This document shows positions 1 through 9,647 of a DNA stretch of 64,000 nucleotides, in pieces. The stretch is from JAPOXR01 sp963664715 (GTDB lineage Bacteria > Pseudomonadota > Alphaproteobacteria > Rhodobacterales > Rhodobacteraceae), in NCBI GenBank assembly GCA_963664715.2, contig CAXXUY010000005.1, positions 62,001 through 126,000 on the forward strand, in the 5' to 3' direction. The notes under the pieces are model-generated. The model was given only the letters and a program-made list of their open reading frames with translations, had not been told where the DNA came from and did no database searches. The number at the start of each line of letters is the position of its first letter. Position 1 is the stretch's first letter. A program made the translations under genes and the position numbers.

Positions 1-219
1 CAGGTCAACGCAATCGCCCCCGGGCTGACCGAAAGCGAAGGCGTGAAGGCTAACGACGGATTCGACATGGCCCGCGGACCAACCATTGCCTCGCGCTCGA
101 TCAAGCGCGAGATGTTGCCGGAGGATCTGCTTGGCTCGCTCATGTACCTCGCCTCGCCCGACAGCGACTTCGTGACTGGTCAAACCCTGAATGTCGATGG
201 CGGCAAGGTAAACATCTGA
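1..219 (+). CDS. SDR family oxidoreductase, C-terminal part
   Basis: The reading frame is open from the first base to a TGA, giving 72 residues. It contains VNAIAPGLTES and, near the end, TGQTLNVDGG. These are the segment after the catalytic Tyr/Lys pair and the C-terminal strand of classical short-chain dehydrogenases. The Rossmann fold and catalytic YxxxK lie outside the window, so substrate and cofactor cannot be judged. The ending suggests a soluble NAD(P)H-dependent oxidoreductase of about 250 residues. Confidence 0.85.
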   Translation, partial: QVNAIAPGLTESEGVKANDGFDMARGPTIASRSIKREMLPEDLLGSLMYLASPDSDFVTGQTLNVDGGKVNI

Positions 220-577
220 GGGACTGTGACCGTGTCCGGACACATTGCTCTTGTGCTTCGCGCAGGTGGTCAGGAATGCGACCGGCGGGCGGACCATTCC
301 TCCGTGGATGCAATCAGTTTCTGGCAGAACTTGCGCAGACGAACGAGCCATGTCTCGAAGACAGCGTGAAGATGAAGACGCCGCAGGAAGAATACGGCAT
401 CGCCATTATGGGGACAGTTTCCCAGTTTGTGTGGCCGGAACGATGATTGCATGGCTGGGAATCGCAGCATGGCCGTCCATCCTTTTGGGGCGGATCTTCG
501 CGAGTCCGCTGATCCTTGCCTTGCATCCGGAACGACTGGTTTCCGGAAGAAACTGAAGATCGATTGGAGAAACTGAC
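220..577. other. intergenic stretch without a recognisable gene
   Basis: An open frame of 103 codons (245-556, plus strand) exists, but its translation resembles no family I know and has no clear ribosome binding site. A short stretch in another frame (KMKTPQEEYGIAIMGTVSQ, about 370-425) looks protein-like but ends at a stop, so a decayed gene is possible. No RNA gene or strong hairpin was seen. Confidence 0.4.
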
Positions 578-1759
578 TTGGCGAATCTTGGAAGAGACAA
601 CATTGGAACCAGCGGTCTACCTCCCTTCTTCAGGGTGACAAACGCGGAAGACGTGACCATCGATGCACCCGAAAACCGCAAGGGCGACGCCTTGCGCACC
701 TGGGTCCGTTCGCTATCAGGATTTCAGAAAGAGGCCTTGGTAAGATCCGCAAGCACCGGTGACACGTGGCGGCTCGTTTCGGACGAAGGCCCATATTTGA
801 ACGGCCATGACGCCGCACCTTGTCCGTTGGCCTTTCTCAGTACAGGCATGGTGGCGAGCTTTATGAACGAGATCCTCGCCCTGGCTGAAAAGCAAGGCAT
901 CGAGATCCGCAAGCTGAAGCTTATCCAGAACAACTACTACACGATGAAGGGCTCGATGCCCAAACGCACGATGGTCGGCGGAGCTGAAAATGTCGAGCTA
1001 CAGGTCGAAATCGACTGCAATCTGGACGACACCGAACTCAACCAATACCTGATCAACGCAACCTACGCCTCACCCTTGAACGGCCTGATGCGAGGGCAAC
1101 TCGGGAGTCTATTCAAGCTGGGCAGAAACGGGCAGGAATTGCCGACTGCCAAGGCAGCCGAACTGGACGCGCCGCTTTTTCCCGATCCGGGCGACCATTT
1201 CGCCAGGTCGGTGCCCGGGGCGGGTGATCTGACGCTGATGGAACCCATCGGGGCGACGCCGAAAAAAGACGTGGTCAAGGGTACCGCGTCGGGCGGCTCA
1301 TCGCTAACCGAAGAACAGGACCGACGCCTTAACATCGGAGCGGTTGCGGTTCTGCGCGAGGATGGCATCAAGGATATCCAACAGATGCAATACTCGCCCT
1401 ATGGCACCTCGTTCCGGTTCCTCTCTTCCGAGGATGGCCGTGCGCCGGACGCCAACACACTTGTCAGTGCCGGGATCGGGTTCTGCTTCATGACCCAGTT
1501 CGGTCGTTTTGTCTCGATGCTGAAGCTTGATCTTCCCGATTACCGCATCGTGCAGGACACGCATTTCAGCCTCGGCGGCGCTTCCAGTGGAACGGGCAGA
1601 GCCGGAGAGGCGGATCCGATCGAGACTCATGTCTATCTCGAGACGAGCGAAAGCGATGAGACCGCGCAGGAGATGCTGGATATCTCTGAGCAGACCTGCT
1701 TTCTGCACGCCTTCTGCCGGACCAACCTGAAAACGAAACTCAAAGTCGTGCGGGTGTGA
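578..1759 (+). CDS. OsmC-like protein with two domains
   Basis: The protein has 393 residues, more than twice the usual OsmC length of 140-190. The N-terminal half (about residues 80-170) carries an OsmC-like core with CPLAFLSTGMVASFMNEI and a long strand region. The C-terminal part (about 250-393) carries a second one ending in EQTCFLHAFCRTNLKTKL, which supplies the second conserved cysteine region of this thiol-peroxidase family. OsmC/Ohr proteins reduce organic hydroperoxides, but many long members are uncharacterised. The start is a TTG at 578 with GGAGA seven bases upstream. It follows an SDR gene on the same strand. The fold is fairly sure; the activity is inferred. Confidence 0.75.
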   Translation: MANLGRDNIGTSGLPPFFRVTNAEDVTIDAPENRKGDALRTWVRSLSGFQKEALVRSASTGDTWRLVSDEGPYLNGHDAAPCPLAFLSTGMVASFMNEILALAEKQGIEIRKLKLIQNNYYTMKGSMPKRTMVGGAENVELQVEIDCNLDDTELNQYLINATYASPLNGLMRGQLGSLFKLGRNGQELPTAKAAELDAPLFPDPGDHFARSVPGAGDLTLMEPIGATPKKDVVKGTASGGSSLTEEQDRRLNIGAVAVLREDGIKDIQQMQYSPYGTSFRFLSSEDGRAPDANTLVSAGIGFCFMTQFGRFVSMLKLDLPDYRIVQDTHFSLGGASSGTGRAGEADPIETHVYLETSESDETAQEMLDISEQTCFLHAFCRTNLKTKLKVVRV

Positions 1760-1936
1760 CACGGCCAGACTGGCGGGAATGAGTGGCAGGTGCCGGACCT
1801 CAGGATGGCTGTACAGATGATTGCAGGTTCGCAGCCACCGGAAAGTGGCGGCAGCGGGCCTTCTTCCCAATCGGCCCGAGAGCCTGCGCATTATCGCTCG
1901 AACGGAGATGGAGCCTTCGGCATCGACTGTTGAGGA

Positions 1937-4900
1937 TTATCCCAGAGCACGTCCTCGCCACCTTTCCGACAAGGACGCGAGGGCCCAGCCTAGCAGGAAG
2001 GCCACAATGCAGATGACTGCCAAACCGGCGACAAAGATGGCAAGCGCGAACACCTGAACTGAAATTTCCGAAGGCGCCATGCTGCCCAGGTCGCCGGGCA
2101 AGTCGCCGAAAACTGCCACGTGCCCGACGGTCGCGAGCAAGAGAGCGGCTCCTGCCAGCGACGCGCCGAACACCGGAGCGAATACGGGATTTCTACCTCT
2201 TCCCGGACGCAGGGCCCTTCCAAGCGAAACGAAGCGCTTCTCGACATCCGCGTGCACGGCAAGCAGGGAGGGCACGAGCAGCAGTACGAGTGCAAGCCCG
2301 AAACCAAGTCCGTAGCAAAGCGTTATCACGGTCGGTTTCAGGAAACTCGCCTGCTGGGAAGTCTCGTAAAGGAGCGGCGTTAGCCCCAATACCGTCGTTA
2401 GGGTCGTCAGCAATACAGGCCGCAGTCGGTCCGACGCGGCGCTCACGATGCTGGGTATCAGCCCCCTCCTTTTCGCATATTCGTCCACTGTCGAAACAAG
2501 CACGATCGAATCGTTGATGATGATCCCGGATAGGCCGATCAGGCCGATCACCGAAAAGATGGAGAGCGGAACATCCCAGAGCAAATGGCCGTGAATGGTG
2601 CCGATCAACCCGAACGGTATGACGGCGACTACGATAATCGGGCGGGTCCAGCTCGAGAATATCCATGCAAGTGTCAGGTAGATGCCGATCATGCAAATCG
2701 AGAATCCGAACCTTGCATCTGCCAGAAAGTCCCTTTCCTGCTCGGCCAATCCCGCAAAGCTGGAAGAAACGCCAAACCTCTCCTCAATTGCGGGAATGAT
2801 CTCTTCTTCAAGCGCCGTCGAAATTTCTTCTGCCCGTTGCGGATCGTCTTCCGAAATATCGCCGGTTATTGATACCAGCCGAATTCCGTTCTGCCGCCTG
2901 ACCGTTGAAAACCCCGTTCGCTGCTCAACTTCGACGATGTCGGCAAGAGGGACGTATTCGCCGGCGACTGTTCTGACGAATGTCCGTTCGAGAAAATCGG
3001 CAGTAAGCTCTCCTTCGGGAAGCCTGACCCTGATTTCGCTGGTACGCGTGCCAAGCGGGAAGGACGCCGCAGTTACACCTCCCAGCCGGTTTTTCAGCAA
3101 CCGAGCAATCCCGTCAATCGTGAACCCCAGCGCCTCGCCCTGCGGACGCAACTCGAGAATGAGATCCGCCTTGTCGTAGGCAAGGTCGTCCTCAACCGCT
3201 GAAACCTCCGGATAGCGACCGAGCTCCGTCTTGAGCGCTTCCGCCGCATCCTTCAGGACATTCGCCGACGCGCCGTGGAATTTCACGTTCAGCGCGTCGC
3301 CTCCAGGTCCGCCCCGCCAGCCCCGGAAACTCAGCGTTTCGAGCTGCGGGTGGCGACGGACCTCGCTCTGCAATTCCGCGACGAATTCAAACGAAGAATA
3401 CGGCCGAAGATCGGCATCAATCAGTTCTATCGCGATCGAGCCAAGCAGGTCCCTGTCTATCGTCGACGAGCCGGCAAGACCCCTTCCGGTGTTGCCGCCA
3501 ATCTCCGCCAGCACATAGGCAACAGGGTTGGTTCCGTACTCCTCCTCCATTCTTTCGCCGACGACCCGGGTGGCCCGCTGCAATTCGCGCATCACGTCGA
3601 GCGTGTCCGAGCGCGACGCGCCGGGCAGCATGGCAAAATTGCCGCCAACCGAACCCCGTTCCGGTGCATTGAAGAAACGCCAGGGCACATCGCCCTTGAC
3701 AACCAGAGCGACCTGGCTGGCAAGAAGCAGAACCGCTCCGGCGATCACGGGATAGCGAAACGCGATGACGCCAGCGATGAATCGCCGAAACACCCTGTCG
3801 CGGAACCATCGGAACCCCAGATTGAAAACCATGCTCGGCACGTCGTACCAATGCCTCTTCGCCGAATGCACCAGTGCATGCCTCATATGGTTCGGGAGGA
3901 TGATGAAGCACTCCAGGAGCGAAGCCGTCAGGACGACGATCACCGTAAACGGCAAGTCCGAAAGCAGGGAACCGAATCGCCCCCCGACGGTCGTTATCGA
4001 GTAAAATGCGATGATGGTGGTCACGGTCGCCGCGAAAACGGGAGCAAACATCCTCGATGCAGCATTTTCCGCCGCGATTTCCGGCGCTTCTCCCAGGTTC
4101 CTTGCACGGAAGTCGGCGTGTTCGCCAACCACGATCGCATCGTCGACCACCATCCCAAGACAGATGATCAGGGCAAACAGCGAGATCATGTTGAGCGTGA
4201 ACCCGAACGCATACATCATGGCAATTGTCGCCATCATTGCCGTAGGTATTCCCGCTGCCACCCAGAAAGCTGTCCGGGCGTTCAGAAAGAGGAACAGGAG
4301 CGCAAGCACGAGCAGCAGTCCCAACGCGCCGTTTTCAAACAGAATTTGCAGGCGGCCCGTTATGGCTTCAGCGCGCGTCCTGATCAGGTCAACGGCAACG
4401 CCTTCAGGCAATTCCAGGGACATGTCCTCGGCGACCTCTTCGACTCGCCGTTGCAGTGCGATGGCATCGCCCCGGTCCGAGCGGTCGATCCTGATCGATA
4501 CCGCGGGATTTGCATCCACATAATAGGCCCGGCGCCGGTCCACGCCTTCGACAAGAACTCGTCCGATATCCCCGACGAAGAGCTTGGAGCCGTCCGGAAG
4601 CGACCGGAGGGCGATTGACTCGATTTCCTCGACGGTTCTCTTTTCGAATCCGGTACGGACCCTGGCGGCGACTCCCGATATCTCCCCGGCCGGATCGGCT
4701 TCCGCCTCCTCCCCGATCGCCGATGCGATTTCGTCCAGCGAAATGTCGTTTCGAACGAGTTCTCGCTCTCGCACCTCGACTACGGTCACGGGAGCTTCGA
4801 TGCCACGAATCGTGGAGCGGGTTACGCCGGCACCGAAAAGCCGAACAACGAATTCGTCGGCGTATTTGCTCAGCAGGTCGACCGAAACAGGGCCGGTAAT

Positions 4901-5353
4901 GACAACGTCGGTGACACGGTCGCGCCACGCCCTTCGTCGGACTTCCGGCTCTTCGACATCTTCGGGAAGGCCGGCGGTCGCGTCCACTGCGGTGCGGACA
5001 TCATCCGTTCCGCGCTTCATGTCCCATCCCGGCTCGAATTCCAGCGTGATCCTGGCAATGCCTTCGCTGGATTCGGACGCAGTTGACTCGACTCCTTCAA
5101 CGGCCAGAAGCGCCGGTTCCAGCAATTGGACAATCGCATAGTCTATGTCTTCTGCGCCTGCGCCCTCCCAGGCGACCGAGACGCTGACGCCTTCGACGAT
5201 TACATCGGGGAAGAATTGCGACCGGATTTGCGTATAGGACAAGGCTCCAAGCGCGATCATGAGCAGCATGATGAGATTCGCGGCGGTCCGGTGCCTGGTG
5301 AAATAGGAAACCACCGGTGCAAAAAGAGATGCTTTCCAGCCGCGCTCGTTCAT
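1937..5353 (-). CDS. RND efflux transporter permease subunit
   Basis: This inner-membrane, proton-driven pump has 1138 residues (the AcrB/MexB-type hydrophobe exporter family is usually 1020-1050). The first helix is followed by a large periplasmic loop. The helix-4 motif GMVVDDAIVVGEH carries the paired aspartates of the proton relay, and the second porter half repeats the layout (GLIGLSGIIINDSIVLV). The C terminus has an extra 80 or so residues with two further predicted membrane segments beyond the usual twelve. I prefer the Met at 5353 (MNERGWKAS), one base after the adaptor stop, over the upstream Met at 5386 that overlaps the adaptor gene. It is co-transcribed with the adaptor; no TolC-like gene is adjacent. 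Substrate is unknown. Confidence 0.92.
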   Translation of the reverse strand: MNERGWKASLFAPVVSYFTRHRTAANLIMLLMIALGALSYTQIRSQFFPDVIVEGVSVSVAWEGAGAEDIDYAIVQLLEPALLAVEGVESTASESSEGIARITLEFEPGWDMKRGTDDVRTAVDATAGLPEDVEEPEVRRRAWRDRVTDVVITGPVSVDLLSKYADEFVVRLFGAGVTRSTIRGIEAPVTVVEVRERELVRNDISLDEIASAIGEEAEADPAGEISGVAARVRTGFEKRTVEEIESIALRSLPDGSKLFVGDIGRVLVEGVDRRRAYYVDANPAVSIRIDRSDRGDAIALQRRVEEVAEDMSLELPEGVAVDLIRTRAEAITGRLQILFENGALGLLLVLALLFLFLNARTAFWVAAGIPTAMMATIAMMYAFGFTLNMISLFALIICLGMVVDDAIVVGEHADFRARNLGEAPEIAAENAASRMFAPVFAATVTTIIAFYSITTVGGRFGSLLSDLPFTVIVVLTASLLECFIILPNHMRHALVHSAKRHWYDVPSMVFNLGFRWFRDRVFRRFIAGVIAFRYPVIAGAVLLLASQVALVVKGDVPWRFFNAPERGSVGGNFAMLPGASRSDTLDVMRELQRATRVVGERMEEEYGTNPVAYVLAEIGGNTGRGLAGSSTIDRDLLGSIAIELIDADLRPYSSFEFVAELQSEVRRHPQLETLSFRGWRGGPGGDALNVKFHGASANVLKDAAEALKTELGRYPEVSAVEDDLAYDKADLILELRPQGEALGFTIDGIARLLKNRLGGVTAASFPLGTRTSEIRVRLPEGELTADFLERTFVRTVAGEYVPLADIVEVEQRTGFSTVRRQNGIRLVSITGDISEDDPQRAEEISTALEEEIIPAIEERFGVSSSFAGLAEQERDFLADARFGFSICMIGIYLTLAWIFSSWTRPIIVVAVIPFGLIGTIHGHLLWDVPLSIFSVIGLIGLSGIIINDSIVLVSTVDEYAKRRGLIPSIVSAASDRLRPVLLTTLTTVLGLTPLLYETSQQASFLKPTVITLCYGLGFGLALVLLLVPSLLAVHADVEKRFVSLGRALRPGRGRNPVFAPVFGASLAGAALLLATVGHVAVFGDLPGDLGSMAPSEISVQVFALAIFVAGLAVICIVAFLLGWALASLSERWRGRALG

Positions 5354-5354
5354 C

Positions 5355-6824
5355 TCAGCCGCCCGCTCTCGACCTGAGCCGATCAAGCATCTCGGCGGGA
5401 ATTTCGGGTCTGTTCAACTGCTCGATAACTCTTTCCTTGGCCCTGTCAGGCATAAAGCTGTTCGCTTCGACCATGGCAATGAGCCTGTCCCGTTCTTCAG
5501 TGCTCAAGGCGACCATTGCCGGCCTTTCCTGCGCCTCGATGCCATCCCGATCCGGCACGATTGGCCTGACCTTTATTCCGACGCCGAGGAGTGGTGTCCG
5601 CTCGGCTACGATCAGGCGGTCGCGCAGGCCCGGCCCTCGCACCACAACCTCGTCCCCCAGCCGCCGAAGCAATTCGACATCTGCATCCTCCAGTCGGCTG
5701 TCGTCATTCAGGACCAGTAGCCGGCCGGAAGAATCGATGGCTGCCGCCGGGAGTTTCATGACGCGCCTGATTTCGGGTTCCTCTATCGAGACCGAGACGA
5801 AATCTCCCGGCTTAAGGCCGATTGCCTCGCTGTTGCTGATCGATGCGAAAAGGAGCCGGCCTGTTTGCCCTTCCGAAACCGCCGCCCCTTCCCGCACAAT
5901 CCGCCCGCCGGTCGAAACCGACGAGTCGGAGAGTTCAAGATCCACGCTGACATCAACTGGCAGCAGGTCTCCATTGGCATCGAGAAGACGCCGATACTGG
6001 GTATTTGAAACCCGGAAAGCGACCTCGAGCGCTGTTGGGTCGATCAAGGTGCCAATGCGTTCATTTGCCGAGAGCAGGCCGCCCTGCACAATGCTGATGC
6101 CGCTCAGAATCCCGGAAAACTCCGCCTCGAGAATCGTTGCGTCCAGTTTCCGCTGAGCCTCGGCCAGGGCAATTTCGCGCCTAGCCAGTTGGGACTCGGC
6201 CTGAGCGACCCGCAATTCAGCCTGGGCAACATTCTTTCGAAACGACAGAACGGACTGATTCGCCGAGGAAAGTGTGAGTTCGGCGTTTTCAACGGCGACG
6301 CCGGTGCCGACCCCTCTTTCCAGCAACTCGACCTGCCTGTCGAGAGATCCTTTCAGGAGAGACTCTCGTTCCTCTGCCGCGACCAGTTCGTCCTGCACCA
6401 GCGCAAGGGATCGGACGGCTTCCTTGACTTCCGCCTCGGCATCGTTCCTGTCGGCAAGCGCGAACTGGAAATCTGCCTCGGCATCGGCAGCGTCGATCCG
6501 CAGCACGATATCACCCTTGTCCAGAACGCCGCCCTCTACAAAGCTGGGCGACAGTTCGAGGATTGTGCCGCCTATCGGCGCCCTGAGTTCCAGGGTTCGA
6601 CGGCTCTGGATTTCGCCGAAAGCGGTGATCTGCGGCTTGACGCTTGTGAACTCGGCGGGAATGACATTTACCGCGTAAATTCGTTCCCTCTCCACTCTGT
6701 TCCGTGTCTCTCGAGATGCCCTTTCCTGGAAAGCCGAGTAAATGCTCTCGAAGGCGACTCCCAAGATGCCCAGCGTCCCTCCCAAAAGGAAGAGGGCTAG
6801 CAGGCTTCGGCCCAAAAATCGCAT
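5355..6824 (-). CDS. RND efflux periplasmic adaptor (membrane fusion protein)
   Basis: The 489-residue protein begins with one membrane segment (LLALFLLGGTLGILGVAF) that anchors it in the inner membrane. It then shows the MFP order: a split lipoyl/barrel-sandwich region (ELRAPIGGTILELSP near residue 80; ILSGISIVQGGLLS near 240), a long alpha-helical hairpin (about 110-230, rich in heptads and RELALAEA-type repeats), then beta-barrel and membrane-proximal domains. It links the RND permease to an outer-membrane channel. It lies directly upstream of the permease gene with one base between them. An inverted repeat about 150 bases upstream may serve regulation. Confidence 0.9.
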   Translation of the reverse strand: MRFLGRSLLALFLLGGTLGILGVAFESIYSAFQERASRETRNRVERERIYAVNVIPAEFTSVKPQITAFGEIQSRRTLELRAPIGGTILELSPSFVEGGVLDKGDIVLRIDAADAEADFQFALADRNDAEAEVKEAVRSLALVQDELVAAEERESLLKGSLDRQVELLERGVGTGVAVENAELTLSSANQSVLSFRKNVAQAELRVAQAESQLARREIALAEAQRKLDATILEAEFSGILSGISIVQGGLLSANERIGTLIDPTALEVAFRVSNTQYRRLLDANGDLLPVDVSVDLELSDSSVSTGGRIVREGAAVSEGQTGRLLFASISNSEAIGLKPGDFVSVSIEEPEIRRVMKLPAAAIDSSGRLLVLNDDSRLEDADVELLRRLGDEVVVRGPGLRDRLIVAERTPLLGVGIKVRPIVPDRDGIEAQERPAMVALSTEERDRLIAMVEANSFMPDRAKERVIEQLNRPEIPAEMLDRLRSRAGG

Positions 6825-6974
6825 GCTTGATCCCGAACTCTTCCAGTTTCGTGCCGCGCCAGCCCGTCAACCGGAATTCGCGGGGCAATTCCCTTCGGCG
6901 CGAAGAAGATCTCCTCCGAGGACTTCAGGAACTTGTCCTGACAGTCTATTCCATCCTCCTATCGCTTGCAAATT

Positions 6975-6991
6975 CTCGGCACCCTGCCGAG
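6975..6991. repeat. perfect inverted repeat upstream of the RND operon
   Basis: CTCGGCA, a three-base spacer CCC, then TGCCGAG. The arms are seven bases and perfect. It lies 150 bases upstream of the adaptor start in the leader of the efflux operon. It may be an operator or RNA hairpin for that operon, or the terminator of the P450 pseudogene upstream; there is no T-run. Confidence 0.45.
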
Positions 6992-7040
6992 CGAATGCGA
7001 AAGAGGGGTGAAATCGAACTTAATTCTTGGTGAAGGCGCT

Positions 7041-7552
7041 CGTCAGGTTTCGGGAAAAACTCAAGCAATTCAGGGTGGTTTCCGTAATCTCGCAATCGTA
7101 TTGCGGGAGTCGAACTGAGGAGACAGGAGTTCCTCTCTCAGGTCCAGGCAGGCTCCCGGCGAATATGGCTGTGCGAGGCGGCGAAGACGCAACTGGTCCT
7201 TGCCTTCGACATTGAACATGATCCGCTTCCATCACAGCGACCAAAGCCCGCGTGCATCGTTGTGATCCGGCCACCGAAAGGAGCCCTGACGAAGGCTTGG
7301 ATGAAGAATGAGTTCCTTCATCTGGGGATAGCGCAGAACTGCCAGGCCACAGGGTGTCCGGGCGCACCAGTTTTCTTGCCTTGCGGCGAGAACCTCCTCG
7401 GACCGGACCGAGTAACCCGGCCTGGGCGGATCGAGAAACGGCAGACTCTCCATGATCTGACTCAGCCCCCCGGCCCCGTCGGATCTTCGAGACTTGATGA
7501 CAATTGTCGGGCTGTCTTTCGTGCTCTCTCCTGTTGCCAGTTTTCCATTCAA
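7041..7552 (-). pseudogene. cytochrome P450 N-terminal remnant
   Basis: The minus-strand frame from 7552 reads through LPFLDPPRPGYS, RTPCGLAVLRYPQMKELI and HPSLRQGSFRWPDHN. These are the N-terminal P450 blocks leading to the B-helix region. The frame then meets a TGA at 7234-7232, where the family has WW (WSL-stop-WKRIMFNVEG). It continues in the same frame as GKDQLRLRRLAQPYSP, matching the C-helix motif around the haem-contacting H/R. After about 7060 the similarity ends with stops. The haem-binding FxxGxxxCxG region and I-helix are absent. The gene is a decayed fragment of about 150 of the normal 400 residues. What removed the rest is not visible. Confidence 0.75.
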
Positions 7553-7577
7553 TCAGCACGGAGTACAGCCGATGCAA

Positions 7578-8293
7578 GGTCCGAACCGGGACCCGCGGCG
7601 ACGCCCCGTCCGAGACATTCGAATTTCATTTGCTCCGGAATCCGCGCTGTCTTCAACTTACCGGGCTCCTGCGGTTGTCCAAGTTGTTGGATTCATTCAC
7701 TGACCCCACAAACAGCACCCCAGGATCAACTTCATTGGGTAGCAACGAAGGGAAGCCCACCAGACCGAAGAAATAGCCGTTGTCAGGTGGCTCTTGCCCT
7801 TTTGCCGGTGCCCCGGTCTCTGTCATTACCGGCGTGTCTTCACCGCCGCTCGTCAAACCGGACGCCCGTTCTTCCTGCTTCTCATGTCGTCGACAAAACA
7901 AGATGCGGGAAACACTGAAATCTGCGTCGGTGATCGATTTTGCCGGGGGTGCCGGTCTGCTCGCAGAATGCTCCCATCGTTGCCTTTCGCCGTCCCGTTC
8001 GGGATGCCGGTCCAGGCTCACGGGTTGCACCGGTTGGCGGCATGCGGCGATTCCGGTCAAGGCAGGGTACACAGTTGCAGGCGATCAACTGGCAAAGTAA
8101 GGGGGCGCTGGCTGACGCGTAATCGGTGTCTTCAATGATCCCAGTCCGCATGATCCACAATATCTTGAAACGATCGCAAACGGATCGTCCGGACCGTGAC
8201 AAACCGTGTGAATCCAGTGTGGTGCTATCCATCAATTGACAAACCCGGCGCAATACATTGCCACGGCATCTGGACCCATGATGGGTATGGATA
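7578..8293. other. intergenic stretch, probably decayed sequence
   Basis: No convincing gene was found in about 700 bases. Several overlapping open frames on both strands have biased compositions typical of chance frames. A minus-strand segment near 7670-7790 (GYFFGLVGFPSLLPNEVDP, then a short hydrophobic strand) looks protein-like and might be a relic, but I could not assign it to a family. Confidence 0.35.
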
Positions 8294-9040
8294 ATGGCTG
8301 ACGACCATTGGAAGGCGGAAGACTATGCCTCGCATGCGAGCTTTGTTTCGCAGCTCAGCAACGAGGTGATGAAGGACCTCTCGCCCAAGGCAGGCGAGAG
8401 GATCCTGGATCTGGGCTGTGGCGACGGAGAACTGGCCGAGTCCCTGCTGACACTGGGCTGCCATGTCATCGGAATCGACAGCAGCGCCAGCTTCGTCGAG
8501 GCTGCCAGGGCACGAGGCATAGAAGCAATCCTCGGTGACGCCCAGGAGATCGACTTTGACAGTGAGTTTGATGCGGTGTTTTCCAACGCCGCGATGCACT
8601 GGATGCCACATCAGTGGGCATTGGCCTTGCGTGTATTCCGCGCGTTGAAACCCGGCGGACGATTCGTGGCCGAATTGGGCGGAGCGGGCAACATTTCACG
8701 GTTGCGGACAGCAATGAGCACGGCACTGGCAGAATTCGGCATCGACTTTGCTGCCCGTAACCCCTGGACCTTCCCGACCCCGCAAGATCAGCGAGCTCGG
8801 CTCGAAAACGCGGGATTCCGGGTGGTCAAGTGCATCCTGCGAGACCGGCCCACGGTGTTGCCCACCGATGTCCGGGGATGGTTATTGACCTTCGGCCAGG
8901 AGATACTCGCAGATCTCGACGCTGCATCCCGAGAGACGGTAATCGGCCGGATGGTCGAACTCTGCCGCCCGGTGCTTTGCGATGCCGCGGGCAAATGGAC
9001 GGTGGACTATGTGAGGCTGAACTTCGTCGCCGTAAAATGA
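8294..9040 (+). CDS. class I SAM-dependent methyltransferase
   Basis: The protein has 248 residues. Motif I is RILDLGCGDGELAESL (about residues 35-50). Motif II ends in an acidic residue (VIGIDSSASFVEAAR), and motif III-like FDAVFSNAAMHWMP is followed by ALRVFRALKPGGRFVAELGG. This is the methyltransferase-11 / trans-aconitate-type arrangement, a small-molecule methyltransferase with S-adenosylmethionine as donor. The acceptor cannot be read from the sequence. It is followed 17 bases later by a GNAT acetyltransferase gene, so the two may be co-transcribed. The ATG at 8294 gives the standard length; its ribosome binding site is weak. Confidence 0.88.
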   Translation: MADDHWKAEDYASHASFVSQLSNEVMKDLSPKAGERILDLGCGDGELAESLLTLGCHVIGIDSSASFVEAARARGIEAILGDAQEIDFDSEFDAVFSNAAMHWMPHQWALALRVFRALKPGGRFVAELGGAGNISRLRTAMSTALAEFGIDFAARNPWTFPTPQDQRARLENAGFRVVKCILRDRPTVLPTDVRGWLLTFGQEILADLDAASRETVIGRMVELCRPVLCDAAGKWTVDYVRLNFVAVK

Positions 9041-9057
9041 CAAGGGGATCCAATATC

Positions 9058-9531
9058 ATGTCGAACGATGCGCATTGCCTGCTGAGATCACTTCGGAAAA
9101 GTGACCGACCGGAATGGGAACGGCTTTGGACCGCCTACCTGGAATTCTATGAAACCAGCGTAGCCCGGGAAGTTTATGACAAGACCTTTGAGCGGCTCAT
9201 GGCGGACGACTACTGGGAACCTTCCGGGCTGGTTGTTGAACGAACAGGTCCGGACGGTTCCACCGGCAATCTTGCGGGCCTTGTTCACTACCTTTACCAC
9301 GCTCATTGCTGGACACTCGAGCGCGCCTGCTACCTGCAGGATCTCTATGTCGATCCCGACTGCAGGAGATCAGGGCTTGGCCGCAAATTGATCGAGGGAG
9401 TCTACGCGGCTGCCGAAGCCGACAATGTGACGACCGTTTACTGGATGACACAGGATTTCAACAGCGATGCCCGCGCACTCTACGACCAGGTCGGGCGGCT
9501 TACCCCCTTCATCAAGTACAGCCATCCCTGA
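9058..9531 (+). CDS. GNAT family N-acetyltransferase
   Basis: The protein has 157 residues, usual for this family. The acetyl-CoA-binding motif A is visible as CYLQDLYVDPDCRRSGLGRK (about residues 95-115), with the R-R-x-G-L-G-R pyrophosphate loop. A second block (VYWMTQDFNSDARALYDQVG) carries the N..ARALY motif B. The protein transfers an acetyl group to an amine; the substrate is unknown. I chose the ATG at 9058 over an upstream in-frame Met at 8830, because the longer frame would overlap most of the methyltransferase gene. Confidence 0.88.
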   Translation: MSNDAHCLLRSLRKSDRPEWERLWTAYLEFYETSVAREVYDKTFERLMADDYWEPSGLVVERTGPDGSTGNLAGLVHYLYHAHCWTLERACYLQDLYVDPDCRRSGLGRKLIEGVYAAAEADNVTTVYWMTQDFNSDARALYDQVGRLTPFIKYSHP

Positions 9532-9647
9532 CGACGTCATTCCCTGCAGAACAACCCGAGACTCCGGATTTCCTCGGCTCAACTGGTCTGCACTGACAGT
9601 GGACCGGATGCCGGCCATGCCCGAGGAGTGGATGCGGCTGCCGGCCC

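Noticed and set aside
245..556. 103-codon open frame, possible small membrane protein
   Set aside because: One hydrophobic stretch only, no ribosome binding site and no family; treated as non-coding or decayed.
3275..4618. 447-codon open frame on the plus strand
   Set aside because: It lies wholly antisense to the RND permease, is very rich in Arg/His/Gln and shows no domain.
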